From DAIPJH01 sp036770365 (GTDB taxonomy: Bacteria; Pseudomonadota; Alphaproteobacteria; Rickettsiales; UBA998), in contig DAIPJH010000007.1 in the NCBI GenBank assembly GCA_036770365.1, positions 1-64,000 of the forward strand: a stretch of 64,000 bases of DNA. Direction: 5' to 3'. Below, piece by piece: positions 17,241-26,071 of this stretch (positions within the stretch are counted from its first letter, which is position 1; every line of letters begins with the position of its first letter). The notes beneath the pieces were generated by a model, which worked only from the letters and a program-made list of their open reading frames with translations, did not search any database and had not been told where the DNA came from. Made by a program: the position numbers and the translations under genes.

Positions 17241-19136
17241 TTAATCATCCGAACCATACCACCCCGCGTCCTCATGGGGTCGTTTTGCTTGCTTGCTAAC
17301 AGCATAAAATCGCTTAAGTGACGCATCCGTACCCTCAGAAGACATGCGCAACGCCGCGCTTACATGCTCTACTGAGATATGCACCTGTGCCAAACGCTCA
17401 CGCAGCTGATCAAAAAGCTGCAAACCATATTTGAGTCGTGCATCTGCATCTTTTTCTTTGGCAAGAGAGAACAAATCAAGATGGCGGGAAAGCGTAACAC
17501 GCTCTTCCACTTGATGACGCAGCGCAGGCGAAGCTATATACTCAGCAATAGAGCTTATCTTACCGTCTTGCGCATCCGCCGCAGCTACATTACATGCACT
17601 GCGCAATGCTTCTAACGTCACGTCACTTATTTCCATCTGACCAATCAATGCGTCCACGTCACCGTTTGCCAGTAAAGCAGGCACATGATAAACAAGCACA
17701 AGCATCAACTCGTTACACCGCGCCACTTGTGCTTTAATATCCAAACTATCCGGCAACTTACTTGGCTTAATAATAGGCATATTTTTTATGCCTTTACCTG
17801 ATTTAGAGGCGGACACTTGTGTATAGAGGCTTACCGCATGATCACCCGACATACGCTTACCCGTCCCCGCTTCCTTAATACGCTCTTTCATCTCGCGCTT
17901 ATAATGCTCACGCACATGCTCATCGGCAATCTTCGCTACCGTTTCCATCAGCTCTTTTTCCGCACCCGCACGTTGTTCTGGAGTAGCCAGCGGCTTTGAG
18001 GCATAATGATGACGCCACAACACTTCTACAAGTGGTACACAGCCCTTCAACGCCTCTTCCATTGCCCCGCGCCCACGCGCTAGAATCAAGCTATCAGGGT
18101 CTTCACCCTCTGGCAGAATACAAAACTGCAAACTTTTACCCGCAACCAACAACGTCAGTGCGGTTTCAGCAGATCTCAACATCGCCCGCTCACCCGCCTT
18201 ATCACCGTCTAAGCACATGATCGGCTCATTGACCACACTCCACGCCAACTTAAGCTGCTCAGGTGTTACTGCCGTCCCTAGTGGTGCAACCGCCCCCTCA
18301 AACCCCGCTTGCGACAGCGCGATCACATCCATATAGCCTTCAGCAATAATCAACTGATGATGTTCGGACGCATATTTGCGCGCACGGTGCATATTATACA
18401 ACACATAGCTTTTCTTAAAAAGCGGTGTATCAGGCGAATTGAGATATTTGGGAGCTTTACTCTCTAAGTCGCTTTTCATCTTACGGCCACCAAAACCAAT
18501 CACCTGCCCGCGCTGATTATGAATTGGAAACTGAATACGGTCGCGGTATTTATCTTGATACGTACCGTCATCACGCTTGACGATCAATCCTATCTCTTCT
18601 TGCATCTGAGGCGTAATACCGCGCTGTAATAACACATTATGCAACGCTTGTTTATTGTCGGGTGCAAACCCTAGTCCAAATTTAGCAATCGTTTCTTGAT
18701 GAATCCCGCGCTTGGTAAGGTAGGTGCGAGCATCACGTGCATTCGGAGCAATAGATAATTGCTGAGAAAACCACTGGGACGCCGCCGTCATCACCTGCAA
18801 CATCTGCTCGTTCTTATCCATCTCTTCACGTTTTTCTTGTGAGAGTTCTGGCAACGCCATGCCCGCTTCCTGCGCAAGCCGCTCTATCGCTTCCTTGTAG
18901 CTTATCTTTTCATAATCTTTGATAAACCCAATCACATCGCCGTGCATCCCGCAACCAAAGCAATGAAAAAAGCCTTTTTCATCGTTGATAGTAAAAGACG
19001 GTGTCTTTTCATGATGAAACGGACAACACGCCATATATTCCCGCCCACGTTTTTTCACAGGAATACGCTTACCGATCGCTTCTGAAATACGGAAATGCTC
19101 ACGCAATGAATCAACGAACTGTGGTGGATATCTCAT
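17241..19136 (-). CDS. dnaG: DNA primase DnaG
   Basis: Synthesises RNA primers for replication. Order: N-terminal CHC2-type zinc finger (CPFHHEKTPSF at residue 38, then FHCFGCG at 58), the RNA-polymerase core including YLNSPDTPLFKKSYVLYNMH, the TOPRIM domain with the conserved EGYMDVIAL glutamate and CLDGDKAGERAML Asp pair, and a C-terminal helicase-interaction region. 631 aa is the usual length. Next to rpoD on the same strand, forming the macromolecular synthesis gene order without rpsU. Confidence 0.97.
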   Translation of the reverse strand: MRYPPQFVDSLREHFRISEAIGKRIPVKKRGREYMACCPFHHEKTPSFTINDEKGFFHCFGCGMHGDVIGFIKDYEKISYKEAIERLAQEAGMALPELSQEKREEMDKNEQMLQVMTAASQWFSQQLSIAPNARDARTYLTKRGIHQETIAKFGLGFAPDNKQALHNVLLQRGITPQMQEEIGLIVKRDDGTYQDKYRDRIQFPIHNQRGQVIGFGGRKMKSDLESKAPKYLNSPDTPLFKKSYVLYNMHRARKYASEHHQLIIAEGYMDVIALSQAGFEGAVAPLGTAVTPEQLKLAWSVVNEPIMCLDGDKAGERAMLRSAETALTLLVAGKSLQFCILPEGEDPDSLILARGRGAMEEALKGCVPLVEVLWRHHYASKPLATPEQRAGAEKELMETVAKIADEHVREHYKREMKERIKEAGTGKRMSGDHAVSLYTQVSASKSGKGIKNMPIIKPSKLPDSLDIKAQVARCNELMLVLVYHVPALLANGDVDALIGQMEISDVTLEALRSACNVAAADAQDGKISSIAEYIASPALRHQVEERVTLSRHLDLFSLAKEKDADARLKYGLQLFDQLRERLAQVHISVEHVSAALRMSSEGTDASLKRFYAVSKQAKRPHEDAGWYGSDD

Positions 19137-19140
19137 GGAC

Positions 19141-19168
19141 TGGCTACTGGCTACTGGCTACTGGCTAC
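19141..19168. repeat. Four perfect tandem copies of the heptamer TGGCTAC
   Basis: Four identical 7-base units run from 19141 to 19168, starting 4 bases in front of the dnaG start codon on the minus strand. They occupy the place where the dnaG ribosome-binding site should be, and no Shine-Dalgarno is evident. Copy-number change by slippage would alter the dnaG 5' leader. Confidence 0.9.
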
Positions 19169-19269
19169 TAGTTATGACATATTCTTGCAAGGGTGCAAGC
19201 CTAACTCATAATTGACGAGCATATGCATTAACGTTATAACATAAGTAATAACGCATTTGGTGGCATATC

Positions 19270-19474
19270 ATGGAACTGAAAATTACAAAAATTGGAAATT
19301 CACTTGGGGTAATTTTACTTAAAGAATTTACTAACTCATATGAATATTGATAAAGGCGATAGTATCTGGATAAGCAAAATCCCAAATGGCTGTGCGCTGG
19401 AAAATTATGATGGTGAATTTGCTCGCCAAATGAAATTGGCGCGTGGAATCATGAAAAAACGCCGCCTGCATTAG
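19270..19474 (+). pseudogene. Remnant AbrB/MazE-type antitoxin, frameshifted
   Basis: The first 19 codons (MELKITKIGNSLGVILLKE) match the N-terminal swapped-hairpin DNA-binding domain of AbrB/MazE-like antitoxins. That frame then runs into TGA, and the rest of the antitoxin continues in the next frame from about 19340: MNIDKGDSIWISKIPNG, then EFARQMKLARGIMKKRR. So one frameshift has broken the gene. In intact systems this antitoxin precedes a Doc/Fic toxin, and a Doc fragment follows directly. Confidence 0.75.
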
Positions 19475-19755
19475 CCAAACCATTACACCTGCATCATTAT
19501 GGCACACCTGATATTGCAGATTTAGCAGCAAGCTATGCATATGGAATTACACATAACTATCCTTTTTTTAAGGGCAACAAACGTACAGCTTACATGGCAT
19601 TAAAATTATTCTTACTCGTTAATGGGTGTGTTTTTATGGCAAGCGATGCTGAGTGTGTCATTAAAACACTAGAACTCGCAGCAGGTGACATCACCGAAGA
19701 AAACTTAGCTTCTTGGATACGTCAGAATTTACAAGAAATTCCTCAATCACAATAG
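19465..19755 (+). pseudogene. doc: Remnant Doc (death-on-curing, Fic-fold) toxin, N-terminus missing
   Basis: An open frame without start codon encodes the C-terminal two-thirds of a Doc toxin: ALAKPLHLHHYGTPDIADLA, then the Fic signature HNYPFFKGNKRTA (normally HPF-x-x-GNKRT, here HNYPFFKGNKR), then NGCVFMASDAECVIKTLELA and SWIRQNL. Doc toxins phosphorylate EF-Tu. About the first 40 residues are absent, and the frame joins abruptly after the antitoxin's MKKRR, indicating a deletion that fused the two genes. Not expected to be functional. Confidence 0.8.
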
Positions 19756-19760
19756 CATCA

Positions 19761-20450
19761 ATGAACACCACACCCACCACCATCCACGCCGCAGGACGCC
19801 AAATTGACCTTCAGATTAAACGGCTGAAGCAGTCGCGGCGTATTATCATTCGCTGGAATCCTCTCAAAGAAACGCTGACGCTCTCTATCCCCATGCGTTG
19901 CACCACAGCGCGTGCGATGGAGTTTTTGGAAGAACGTCAAGACTGGATTGAAAAAACCGTTGGTAAAATGCCTGAAAAAATTGCATTTGAGTTTGGCACA
20001 AAAATTCCTGTACTTGGAGAAGAATTACGCATTGTCGAAGCTGATCGTGCGCCGAGTGGTGATGGTTGGCTACCCATATTATCCACCCCTGCCCGCTGCG
20101 CTGAAACAGTAGAAACCATCCTCAAAAACCGCCTCAAACATTACATTGGTGAAATGGCGGAGGAAATGGCAGACCAGATTGGAGCAAAACTCACCCGCAT
20201 CACCATCCGTGATACGATCTCACGCTGGGGAAGCTGTTCTGTGGATGGATCTCTGTCTTTTTCATGGCGACTCGTCTTTGCTCCAAAAGATGTGCTGGAT
20301 TATGTAATCGCTCATGAGGTCGCACATCTCAAACAACATAATCATTCACCCGAATTTTGGTATCTTGTCGCGCAGCTTATCCCCAATTACCCCAAACACC
20401 GCAGATGGCTCAAAGCGCATGGTCGAAGCTTGTATCAGTATGGGGAATAG
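19761..20450 (+). CDS. YgjP-like metallopeptidase domain protein (M48 / DUF45)
   Basis: A 229-aa protein of the YgjP (SprT-related, DUF45) group. The zinc motif HEVAHLKQHNHSPEFW shows HExxH with the third ligand His downstream, preceded by the family pattern SRWGSCSVDGSLSFSWRLVF and followed by the WLKAHG end. Cytosolic; the natural substrate of this family is not established. I set the start at ATG 19761 because the longer frame from 19713 overlaps the doc remnant and the family starts near here. It ends 3 bases from a convergent unknown gene. Confidence 0.85.
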   Translation: MNTTPTTIHAAGRQIDLQIKRLKQSRRIIIRWNPLKETLTLSIPMRCTTARAMEFLEERQDWIEKTVGKMPEKIAFEFGTKIPVLGEELRIVEADRAPSGDGWLPILSTPARCAETVETILKNRLKHYIGEMAEEMADQIGAKLTRITIRDTISRWGSCSVDGSLSFSWRLVFAPKDVLDYVIAHEVAHLKQHNHSPEFWYLVAQLIPNYPKHRRWLKAHGRSLYQYGE

Positions 20451-20453
20451 CGG

Positions 20454-20696
20454 CTAGTAACTAGCAACCTTTTTATCCGACCACTCAATACTAAATTCTA
20501 CTGGAACAACAGGTACATACATACCAGCAGCTAGCTTAATCTGCTTTTTTTTGAGTTTTTCATTTATAAACTCTTTGCCACCAGCATAATTAGCAAACTC
20601 CGGATTAATAGACATCCCCATTCTAAAAAGGACATCTAATCTCTCGATTAACTCCTCAGGCTGAATAACATCATCATTCTTATGAACGTCTTTCAT
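20454..20696 (-). CDS. Unknown small protein (80 aa), second gene of an AT-rich pair
   Basis: 80 aa if started at ATG 20696, which has a good ribosome-binding site (AAGGA, 7 bases upstream). A longer start at ATG 20738 would overlap the preceding stop as ATGA and could be translationally coupled, but has no Shine-Dalgarno. Charged, with a central helical part (EELIERLDVLFRMGMS) and a hydrophobic C-terminal strand region (GMYVPVVPVEFSIEW). No family recognised. The DNA is AT-richer than flanking genes. Confidence 0.6.
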   Translation of the reverse strand: MKDVHKNDDVIQPEELIERLDVLFRMGMSINPEFANYAGGKEFINEKLKKKQIKLAAGMYVPVVPVEFSIEWSDKKVASY

Positions 20697-20734
20697 AGTT
20701 TTTTCCTTATATCCATCATACCCGAAGATACATC

Positions 20735-21631
20735 TCATATATTAACAAATTGTTTACGCGCATCCTCAAAACCCTGAAAGTTCAAAGCCACATCAAGACT
20801 TACGAATGGCATCTTTTTCTTAGTAGAAACATAGATCTTAACAGCTTCTTTATAATAGCGATTTTCACTATTAGCAACCACAACGCTATGAACTTCCTTA
20901 TTTTCACACAACAACATAACATATTGTTTTTCATCAATTTTATGCTTAAAGAAAATCATTTGCAAAACGAGAGACTCTGAATTCAGAGGTAACCCAAACG
21001 CATCTTTCAAATACAACACTAAATTACAATATTTTTTAACTTCCTCGTCATTAGTTTTGTAATATACCGCATTTTCAATCCGGCATGCTTCAGAGAGTTT
21101 TTCAGCTTCTTTTTTTCTAATAAAATCTAGAACCTCTAGATCTTTTTTATACTCTTCAGGATTCACCAAATTAACGATAGAACGCCTAAGAACAAATTCT
21201 ATTGGACTAAGAGTCTCCCGTTCTCTAGCTACCAAAGAATCAAGCGCAATATTGACCATATCGAGCTTTTTTGCTTTTACTCTATGATTTTTCCACTCTC
21301 TCAAATCAAAATTAACAATTTCAACCTGAAGGCTGTCTTTTAAAATTTCACCAACAACCTTATTCAAACGAACTTTATTTTTAATAATATATCTTTCAAT
21401 CCGCTTTTGATTATCTTCTGGATTAAAAAAGCGAATAGTTTCAACATTGTCATATATTGGACAATGAATATAGCCATCTCGCTGTGTACGCGATGGAATA
21501 TCTTTATACACTGGAATCGTCATTTCCATGTAATTATAGTACAATTTTCGACTTATCATTTTCATCGGGACAGATTCAAGCACTGCCCCCACGATAGCCA
21601 TTGAGCTAGTATTGTTCTTTTCATCACCCAT
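20735..21631 (-). CDS. Unknown protein (298 aa), first gene of an AT-rich pair
   Basis: 298 aa with start at ATG 21631, chosen for the GAGGTG Shine-Dalgarno upstream (a frame-initial start at 21658 would add nine residues). Lys, Glu and Val rich, with many aromatic residues and no signal or membrane segment. Segments such as IERYIIKNKVRLNKVVGEIL suggest a helical middle. No family recognised. AT content is clearly higher than in the neighbouring housekeeping genes, and the pair sits beside a toxin-antitoxin remnant, which fits acquired accessory DNA. A role in defence or regulation would be a guess. Confidence 0.65.
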   Translation of the reverse strand: MGDEKNNTSSMAIVGAVLESVPMKMISRKLYYNYMEMTIPVYKDIPSRTQRDGYIHCPIYDNVETIRFFNPEDNQKRIERYIIKNKVRLNKVVGEILKDSLQVEIVNFDLREWKNHRVKAKKLDMVNIALDSLVARERETLSPIEFVLRRSIVNLVNPEEYKKDLEVLDFIRKKEAEKLSEACRIENAVYYKTNDEEVKKYCNLVLYLKDAFGLPLNSESLVLQMIFFKHKIDEKQYVMLLCENKEVHSVVVANSENRYYKEAVKIYVSTKKKMPFVSLDVALNFQGFEDARKQFVNI

Positions 21632-21702
21632 ACTCACCTCACACACCACCGCTACCAAAAGCTGTACTACAAATCAAGATGAAGATTTGATTTATTATAC
21701 AT

Positions 21703-22830
21703 CTATGACTTACGCAGGAAGGGCTGCTCTAGAACTCTATAACTGATAAGCGCACAACCAACTACCGCCGTAGCAACCACCGCTACCACCGTCCAATACT
21801 GCGCTTCACTCAAACCCACCACAGGTGTAATGACATACGAGATAGTATGCAGACCAACATACAGTACGATGCAGTGTAGCAAATAGACACTGTAACTCAC
21901 CGCGCCGAGCAGTAACGCAGGGCGACTGGCGAGTACCCCAAACACGTTACAACCCAGTACCAAACATGCAAAAAACACTGTCATTAAGATGGTTTGCGGG
22001 ATGCCATAACCACGCTCAAAGAGGATAAAAACAGCCGCCAAACTAACCAACCCAACCGCTTCTAGCGCAGCAGAAGGCGTGAGACAGGCAGCATAACGAC
22101 TACGCGCATACATCGCCACCGCGCCGCCGCCAATGAAGTTCATCACTACTGCCGCCTCTGGTTTATAGATGACGTAAGCTATCACCAGCAGGACAGGAAA
22201 CACAACCCCCCACCCCTTTGCCACACGCAGAAAATATGCCACCAGCGGCAACACCAGATAAAACCGCCATTCCCACACCAACGTCCAATAGACACCATTA
22301 ATATCAGATGCAGCACGGATACCCTTAAACTGCACAATTTTAGAGAGTTCTCGCCACGACAACTCATCAAGATGATGGACGCCGTAAGGCAGCAACATCA
22401 CCAAAAACACCAATACAACCGAACCAATATAGGCAGGCGTAAGGCGGCGGAAACGCCCAATATACAGTGCTTTTAATTCAAATCTCCCCTCACCTTTGAG
22501 AGCTTTTTCCCAAAATAAAAACCCTGTGATCATAAAAAATAGACTAACACCCACATGCCCTGTCATCGTATAAAAAGGACTCGGCGGATCTGCCCATTTT
22601 GCCCCGTGATAAGCAAAATAGGCAATCACGCTATGATGAAAAAACACACCAAGTGCTAGAAATCCTCGTAGCCCATCAAGGCTAGCATAATGTCCACCAC
22701 CACCCACCACCACTTCCCGCGCCCAACCGCTCACGCGCAGCACAGCCCATGCACACACGAGCAACCACGCATTCACCAACACATACGGAATGGGACTTTG
22801 GAGAGAAAGAATGTCTTCGACGAGCATCAC
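21703..22830 (-). CDS. Acyltransferase family 3 membrane protein (OafA/YrhL-like)
   Basis: A 375-aa integral membrane O-acyltransferase with about ten transmembrane segments. The N-terminal signature YASLDGLRGFLALGVFFHHS contains the catalytic His pair region of the family, followed by GHVGVSLFFMITGFLFWEKA. Relatives acetylate or acylate cell-surface sugars, peptidoglycan or exported lipids. Its start overlaps the PBP1A stop by four bases, so it is translationally coupled to a peptidoglycan synthase, suggesting a cell-wall or envelope sugar as substrate. Confidence 0.88.
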   Translation of the reverse strand: MMLVEDILSLQSPIPYVLVNAWLLVCAWAVLRVSGWAREVVVGGGGHYASLDGLRGFLALGVFFHHSVIAYFAYHGAKWADPPSPFYTMTGHVGVSLFFMITGFLFWEKALKGEGRFELKALYIGRFRRLTPAYIGSVVLVFLVMLLPYGVHHLDELSWRELSKIVQFKGIRAASDINGVYWTLVWEWRFYLVLPLVAYFLRVAKGWGVVFPVLLVIAYVIYKPEAAVVMNFIGGGAVAMYARSRYAACLTPSAALEAVGLVSLAAVFILFERGYGIPQTILMTVFFACLVLGCNVFGVLASRPALLLGAVSYSVYLLHCIVLYVGLHTISYVITPVVGLSEAQYWTVVAVVATAVVGCALISYRVLEQPFLRKS

Positions 22831-25067
22831 GGCTTACCCGTCGCGGGATAATCATATTCAACTTTGTCACTGTCAAATAGCTTATTCCAAAAGGCATCAC
22901 CAAGCTTCGCGCCTGATTCATGGCTTGCATTTTCTTCCTTTTGTTCATGCGTAGCTGAAGGTAACGCAGTATCTTTTGGCACATCATTTCCTGATGAACC
23001 AAGCCAAGGCGGTAAAAACGCATTCCCCCCATAACCTGTTGGTAAAGACGCTGCGTCCATATCCGCCATCGCCGCACTCATAAAAGCCTTCCAAATTTTG
23101 GCGGGTGTCCCACCACCTGTGACTTTATTCATCGGCGTTGCATCGTCATTACCAACCCATACCACAGTGGTGAGTTGTGGTGTATACCCTGCAAACCATG
23201 CGTCCTTATAATCAGATGTTGTGCCTGTTTTTCCCGCAGCAGGACGCCCAATGTCCGCAGACCTCCCCGTTCCATAACCGATCACACTCGCCAACATCGA
23301 ATTCATCTTTGCGACAACGTCCTCAGAAAGTACCGTGACATCATCCACACCTTCAGCTTGATACATCCTATGATTATCCTTTTTGCGGATAATATCTTTA
23401 ATACCCCAAGGGCGCACAGCTTTTCCACCAGCAGGGAGATGTGCATATGCTGTCGCAAGCTCTAACGGAGTTATCTCCACCGCCCCAAGCGCAAGGCTAG
23501 GGTTTGCCTCAAGCGGCGACATCACCCCAAGACGACGCGCTGCACGCACGATCCTACTTGCCCCTGCCTCTTGTAATATCTGCACAGCAATCGTATTGAC
23601 AGAATGTGCTACCGCCTCGCGCAATGTGATCATTCCTCGATATTCACCCTTATAATTCTTCGGCGACCACTTTCCAATCCGAACAGGACGGTCTTCCATC
23701 ATAGATTCAGGTTGATAGCCCATCTCCATTGCGGTGATATAAACAAATAATTTAAAGGCAGAACCCGGTTGACGCTTAGCTTGAATGGCGCGGTTAAACT
23801 CACTGCCATCATAATCACGCCCCCCCAACATCGCCACCACTTCTCCATCGGGACGCATGGCGACCAATGCAAGCTGGGACGCTTTTTCTTTAGCTTGAAG
23901 CTCTGGCGTGAACTGTACGGCCACAGCTGCATCTGCTTTCGCCTGCAACGCAGGGTCAAGTGTTGTGTGAATCACCAGATCGTCTTGCACTGTACCCAGA
24001 ACCTCAGGCAAGCTATCCATTACCCAATCACTAAAATAACGCGCACTAGAGGTTGATGTACTCCCTGCTGGTCGTGAGGAAAACTGCATATTCAAAGACG
24101 CCTTCGCTGCGTCATCTTCACTCAAGACATCAGCATCCACCATGTTCAGCAAAACTTGTTTAGCACGTCCGCGAGAACGATCAGAATCGCTCGCAGGATT
24201 ATATTTCGAGGGGGCTTTTAATAATCCTGCGATCAACGCCGATTCTGCCAAGGTCATATCATGAGCGGGATGCCCAAAGTAATAACGTGATGCTGCATCC
24301 ACCCCATAATTCCCCGCACCTAGATAAACGCGATTAAGATAAATCGACAAAATTTCTTTTTTGGAATAGCGTGACTCAAGCCATAATGCGAGAATCAACT
24401 CCTGCATCTTACGCTTAAATGTTTTATCCGCATTCAAAAAGACATTCTTTGCAAGCTGCTGGGTGATGGTACTCCCACCTTGCACCATATGACCTGCACG
24501 AATATTACTGATAACGGCACGCAACACACCCCATGGATCAAGACCAAAATGATAAAAGAAATTGCGATCTTCTGTGGCGATCACGGCATCAACCAAATGC
24601 TTAGGAAACTGATCATATTCCAAGGAATCCCCGTAAATATCACCGTAACGTGCGATCACATCCCCTTTAGCATCCAATATCTGAATCCCAGGGGTTTTTT
24701 GAGGGGCTTTCAAACCACTAATATCAGGCAGATCAATTGAAAAATAAGCCATCATTGCCATGAACAATAGCACCAAGGTAAAACACGTGGAGGCATAGCG
24801 CATCAACATTTTTGGAGAAATCAGCCATCGCCAAAAACGCTGAGACCACGAACCACGCTGTGCTTTATGTGCAAAGTGCAGCTTTGGATTTTTAATCATC
24901 TTTGTGCTTTTACTTGACTTTTTAGCTGTGGATTTTTGCATATCCTTACGAAAAGGCGCATCAGCACGTGCAGCGCGAGGACTGATCTTCCCCTCGCTCT
25001 TTTTACTATCCCCACCGCCCGAACGCGTTATTTTAGGACCGTCGCCTTTACGAAAATCTTTTGACAT
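22827..25067 (-). CDS. Class A penicillin-binding protein (PBP1A family)
   Basis: Bifunctional peptidoglycan synthase, 746 aa. A basic, disordered cytoplasmic N-terminus (about 90 residues) precedes a single transmembrane helix. The glycosyltransferase domain shows EDRNFFYHFGLDPWG and GGSTITQQLAKN; the transpeptidase domain shows SAFK (in RQPGSAFKLFVY), SVN and KTGTTSDYKDAWFAGY. It polymerises glycan strands and cross-links peptides in the periplasm. Followed by a coupled acyltransferase gene. The long basic N-terminal extension is unusual but seen in other alphaproteobacteria. Confidence 0.93.
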   Translation of the reverse strand: MSKDFRKGDGPKITRSGGGDSKKSEGKISPRAARADAPFRKDMQKSTAKKSSKSTKMIKNPKLHFAHKAQRGSWSQRFWRWLISPKMLMRYASTCFTLVLLFMAMMAYFSIDLPDISGLKAPQKTPGIQILDAKGDVIARYGDIYGDSLEYDQFPKHLVDAVIATEDRNFFYHFGLDPWGVLRAVISNIRAGHMVQGGSTITQQLAKNVFLNADKTFKRKMQELILALWLESRYSKKEILSIYLNRVYLGAGNYGVDAASRYYFGHPAHDMTLAESALIAGLLKAPSKYNPASDSDRSRGRAKQVLLNMVDADVLSEDDAAKASLNMQFSSRPAGSTSTSSARYFSDWVMDSLPEVLGTVQDDLVIHTTLDPALQAKADAAVAVQFTPELQAKEKASQLALVAMRPDGEVVAMLGGRDYDGSEFNRAIQAKRQPGSAFKLFVYITAMEMGYQPESMMEDRPVRIGKWSPKNYKGEYRGMITLREAVAHSVNTIAVQILQEAGASRIVRAARRLGVMSPLEANPSLALGAVEITPLELATAYAHLPAGGKAVRPWGIKDIIRKKDNHRMYQAEGVDDVTVLSEDVVAKMNSMLASVIGYGTGRSADIGRPAAGKTGTTSDYKDAWFAGYTPQLTTVVWVGNDDATPMNKVTGGGTPAKIWKAFMSAAMADMDAASLPTGYGGNAFLPPWLGSSGNDVPKDTALPSATHEQKEENASHESGAKLGDAFWNKLFDSDKVEYDYPATGKP

Positions 25068-25321
25068 CTTCTCTTCGCATTACTCTCTGAACATTTTATT
25101 TGCCACAAAGCATCTCTTAATACGTATAAAGTATGCAAACTATCACCGCCTTGCCACACAAACAAGCTCCCCACAGATGATTTATGATAAGTGAGGCCAA
25201 AACAACACGAGGATGGTTGCAACCGAAGCAAAGCAGTGCTAGTGACTAGGGCAAAAGATGCAAAGCAGTACTGTCGCTCTTTGCCATTATCTACTCGTCT
25301 CATAATAAATGGAGAAAACTC

Positions 25322-26026
25322 ATGCTTTCGTGCATTCCTGTTCGTGTCCGTACTCTTTTTGCCGCATCTGCACTTATTCTAGCTAGCGCATGCTCTAACG
25401 AGCCGCCATCTTACGATTATAGCGCACCTAATTATGCAGGACAGACACCTTTTGAGCTGGATGTTGCACAAATTCAGGTCGATAATCTCTCCACTCCATC
25501 AACACGCACCAAAAATCTTAGTAAATATTTTCCTGTGAATTTGGAGCAAGCCGTACAGCAATGGTCGCGGGAACGTTTATGGGCTGTGGGTGACACGCGC
25601 CGCCTCGTGGTGAAGATCACGGAAGCCAGCGTTGAAGACATTCCAAAGCCTGAAGAACAACATAGCGACCTCGATGAATACCGCGTTCATCTCGCAGTAA
25701 CGGTCGACATATACGGAGATGAAAAAGCATCACCAGAGGCTTCTGTAAATGCTCAAGCAGAGGTCAAACGTGAGATTTTCAATGATGTTAGCGAGAATGC
25801 TCAAAAATCCTTCTTTGCAGGAATGACACGCGATTTAATGGCAAAAATTGACTTGAGCCTCACTAATGCCATGAGCCAATATTTTGGACAATATCGTGCT
25901 TATCGTGGTGCGCATGCTCCGCGTCCTGTCAACAATATAGATGTCAATGGCAACTCAAGTAGCATCATGCCAACGGGCAATGGTGTTATCGAAGGTGAGA
26001 TAAGCAGTACTACAACAGCACAATAA
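25322..26026 (+). CDS. Putative lipoprotein (234 aa)
   Basis: A secreted lipoprotein: basic start, hydrophobic core LFAASALILASACS with a lipobox ending at Cys24 (ASAC). The mature part begins with a disordered Pro/Tyr segment, then a mixed alpha/beta domain (WSRERLWAVGDTRRLVVKI), and ends in a Ser/Thr-rich tail. No family recognised with certainty. It precedes the TauE/SafE - TIGR02186 pair by 45 bases and may share their transcript. Confidence 0.78.
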   Translation: MLSCIPVRVRTLFAASALILASACSNEPPSYDYSAPNYAGQTPFELDVAQIQVDNLSTPSTRTKNLSKYFPVNLEQAVQQWSRERLWAVGDTRRLVVKITEASVEDIPKPEEQHSDLDEYRVHLAVTVDIYGDEKASPEASVNAQAEVKREIFNDVSENAQKSFFAGMTRDLMAKIDLSLTNAMSQYFGQYRAYRGAHAPRPVNNIDVNGNSSSIMPTGNGVIEGEISSTTTAQ

Positions 26027-26071
26027 TCTTGACCAAACCTGATGATGTTTACCATGATATAAGGGATATCT

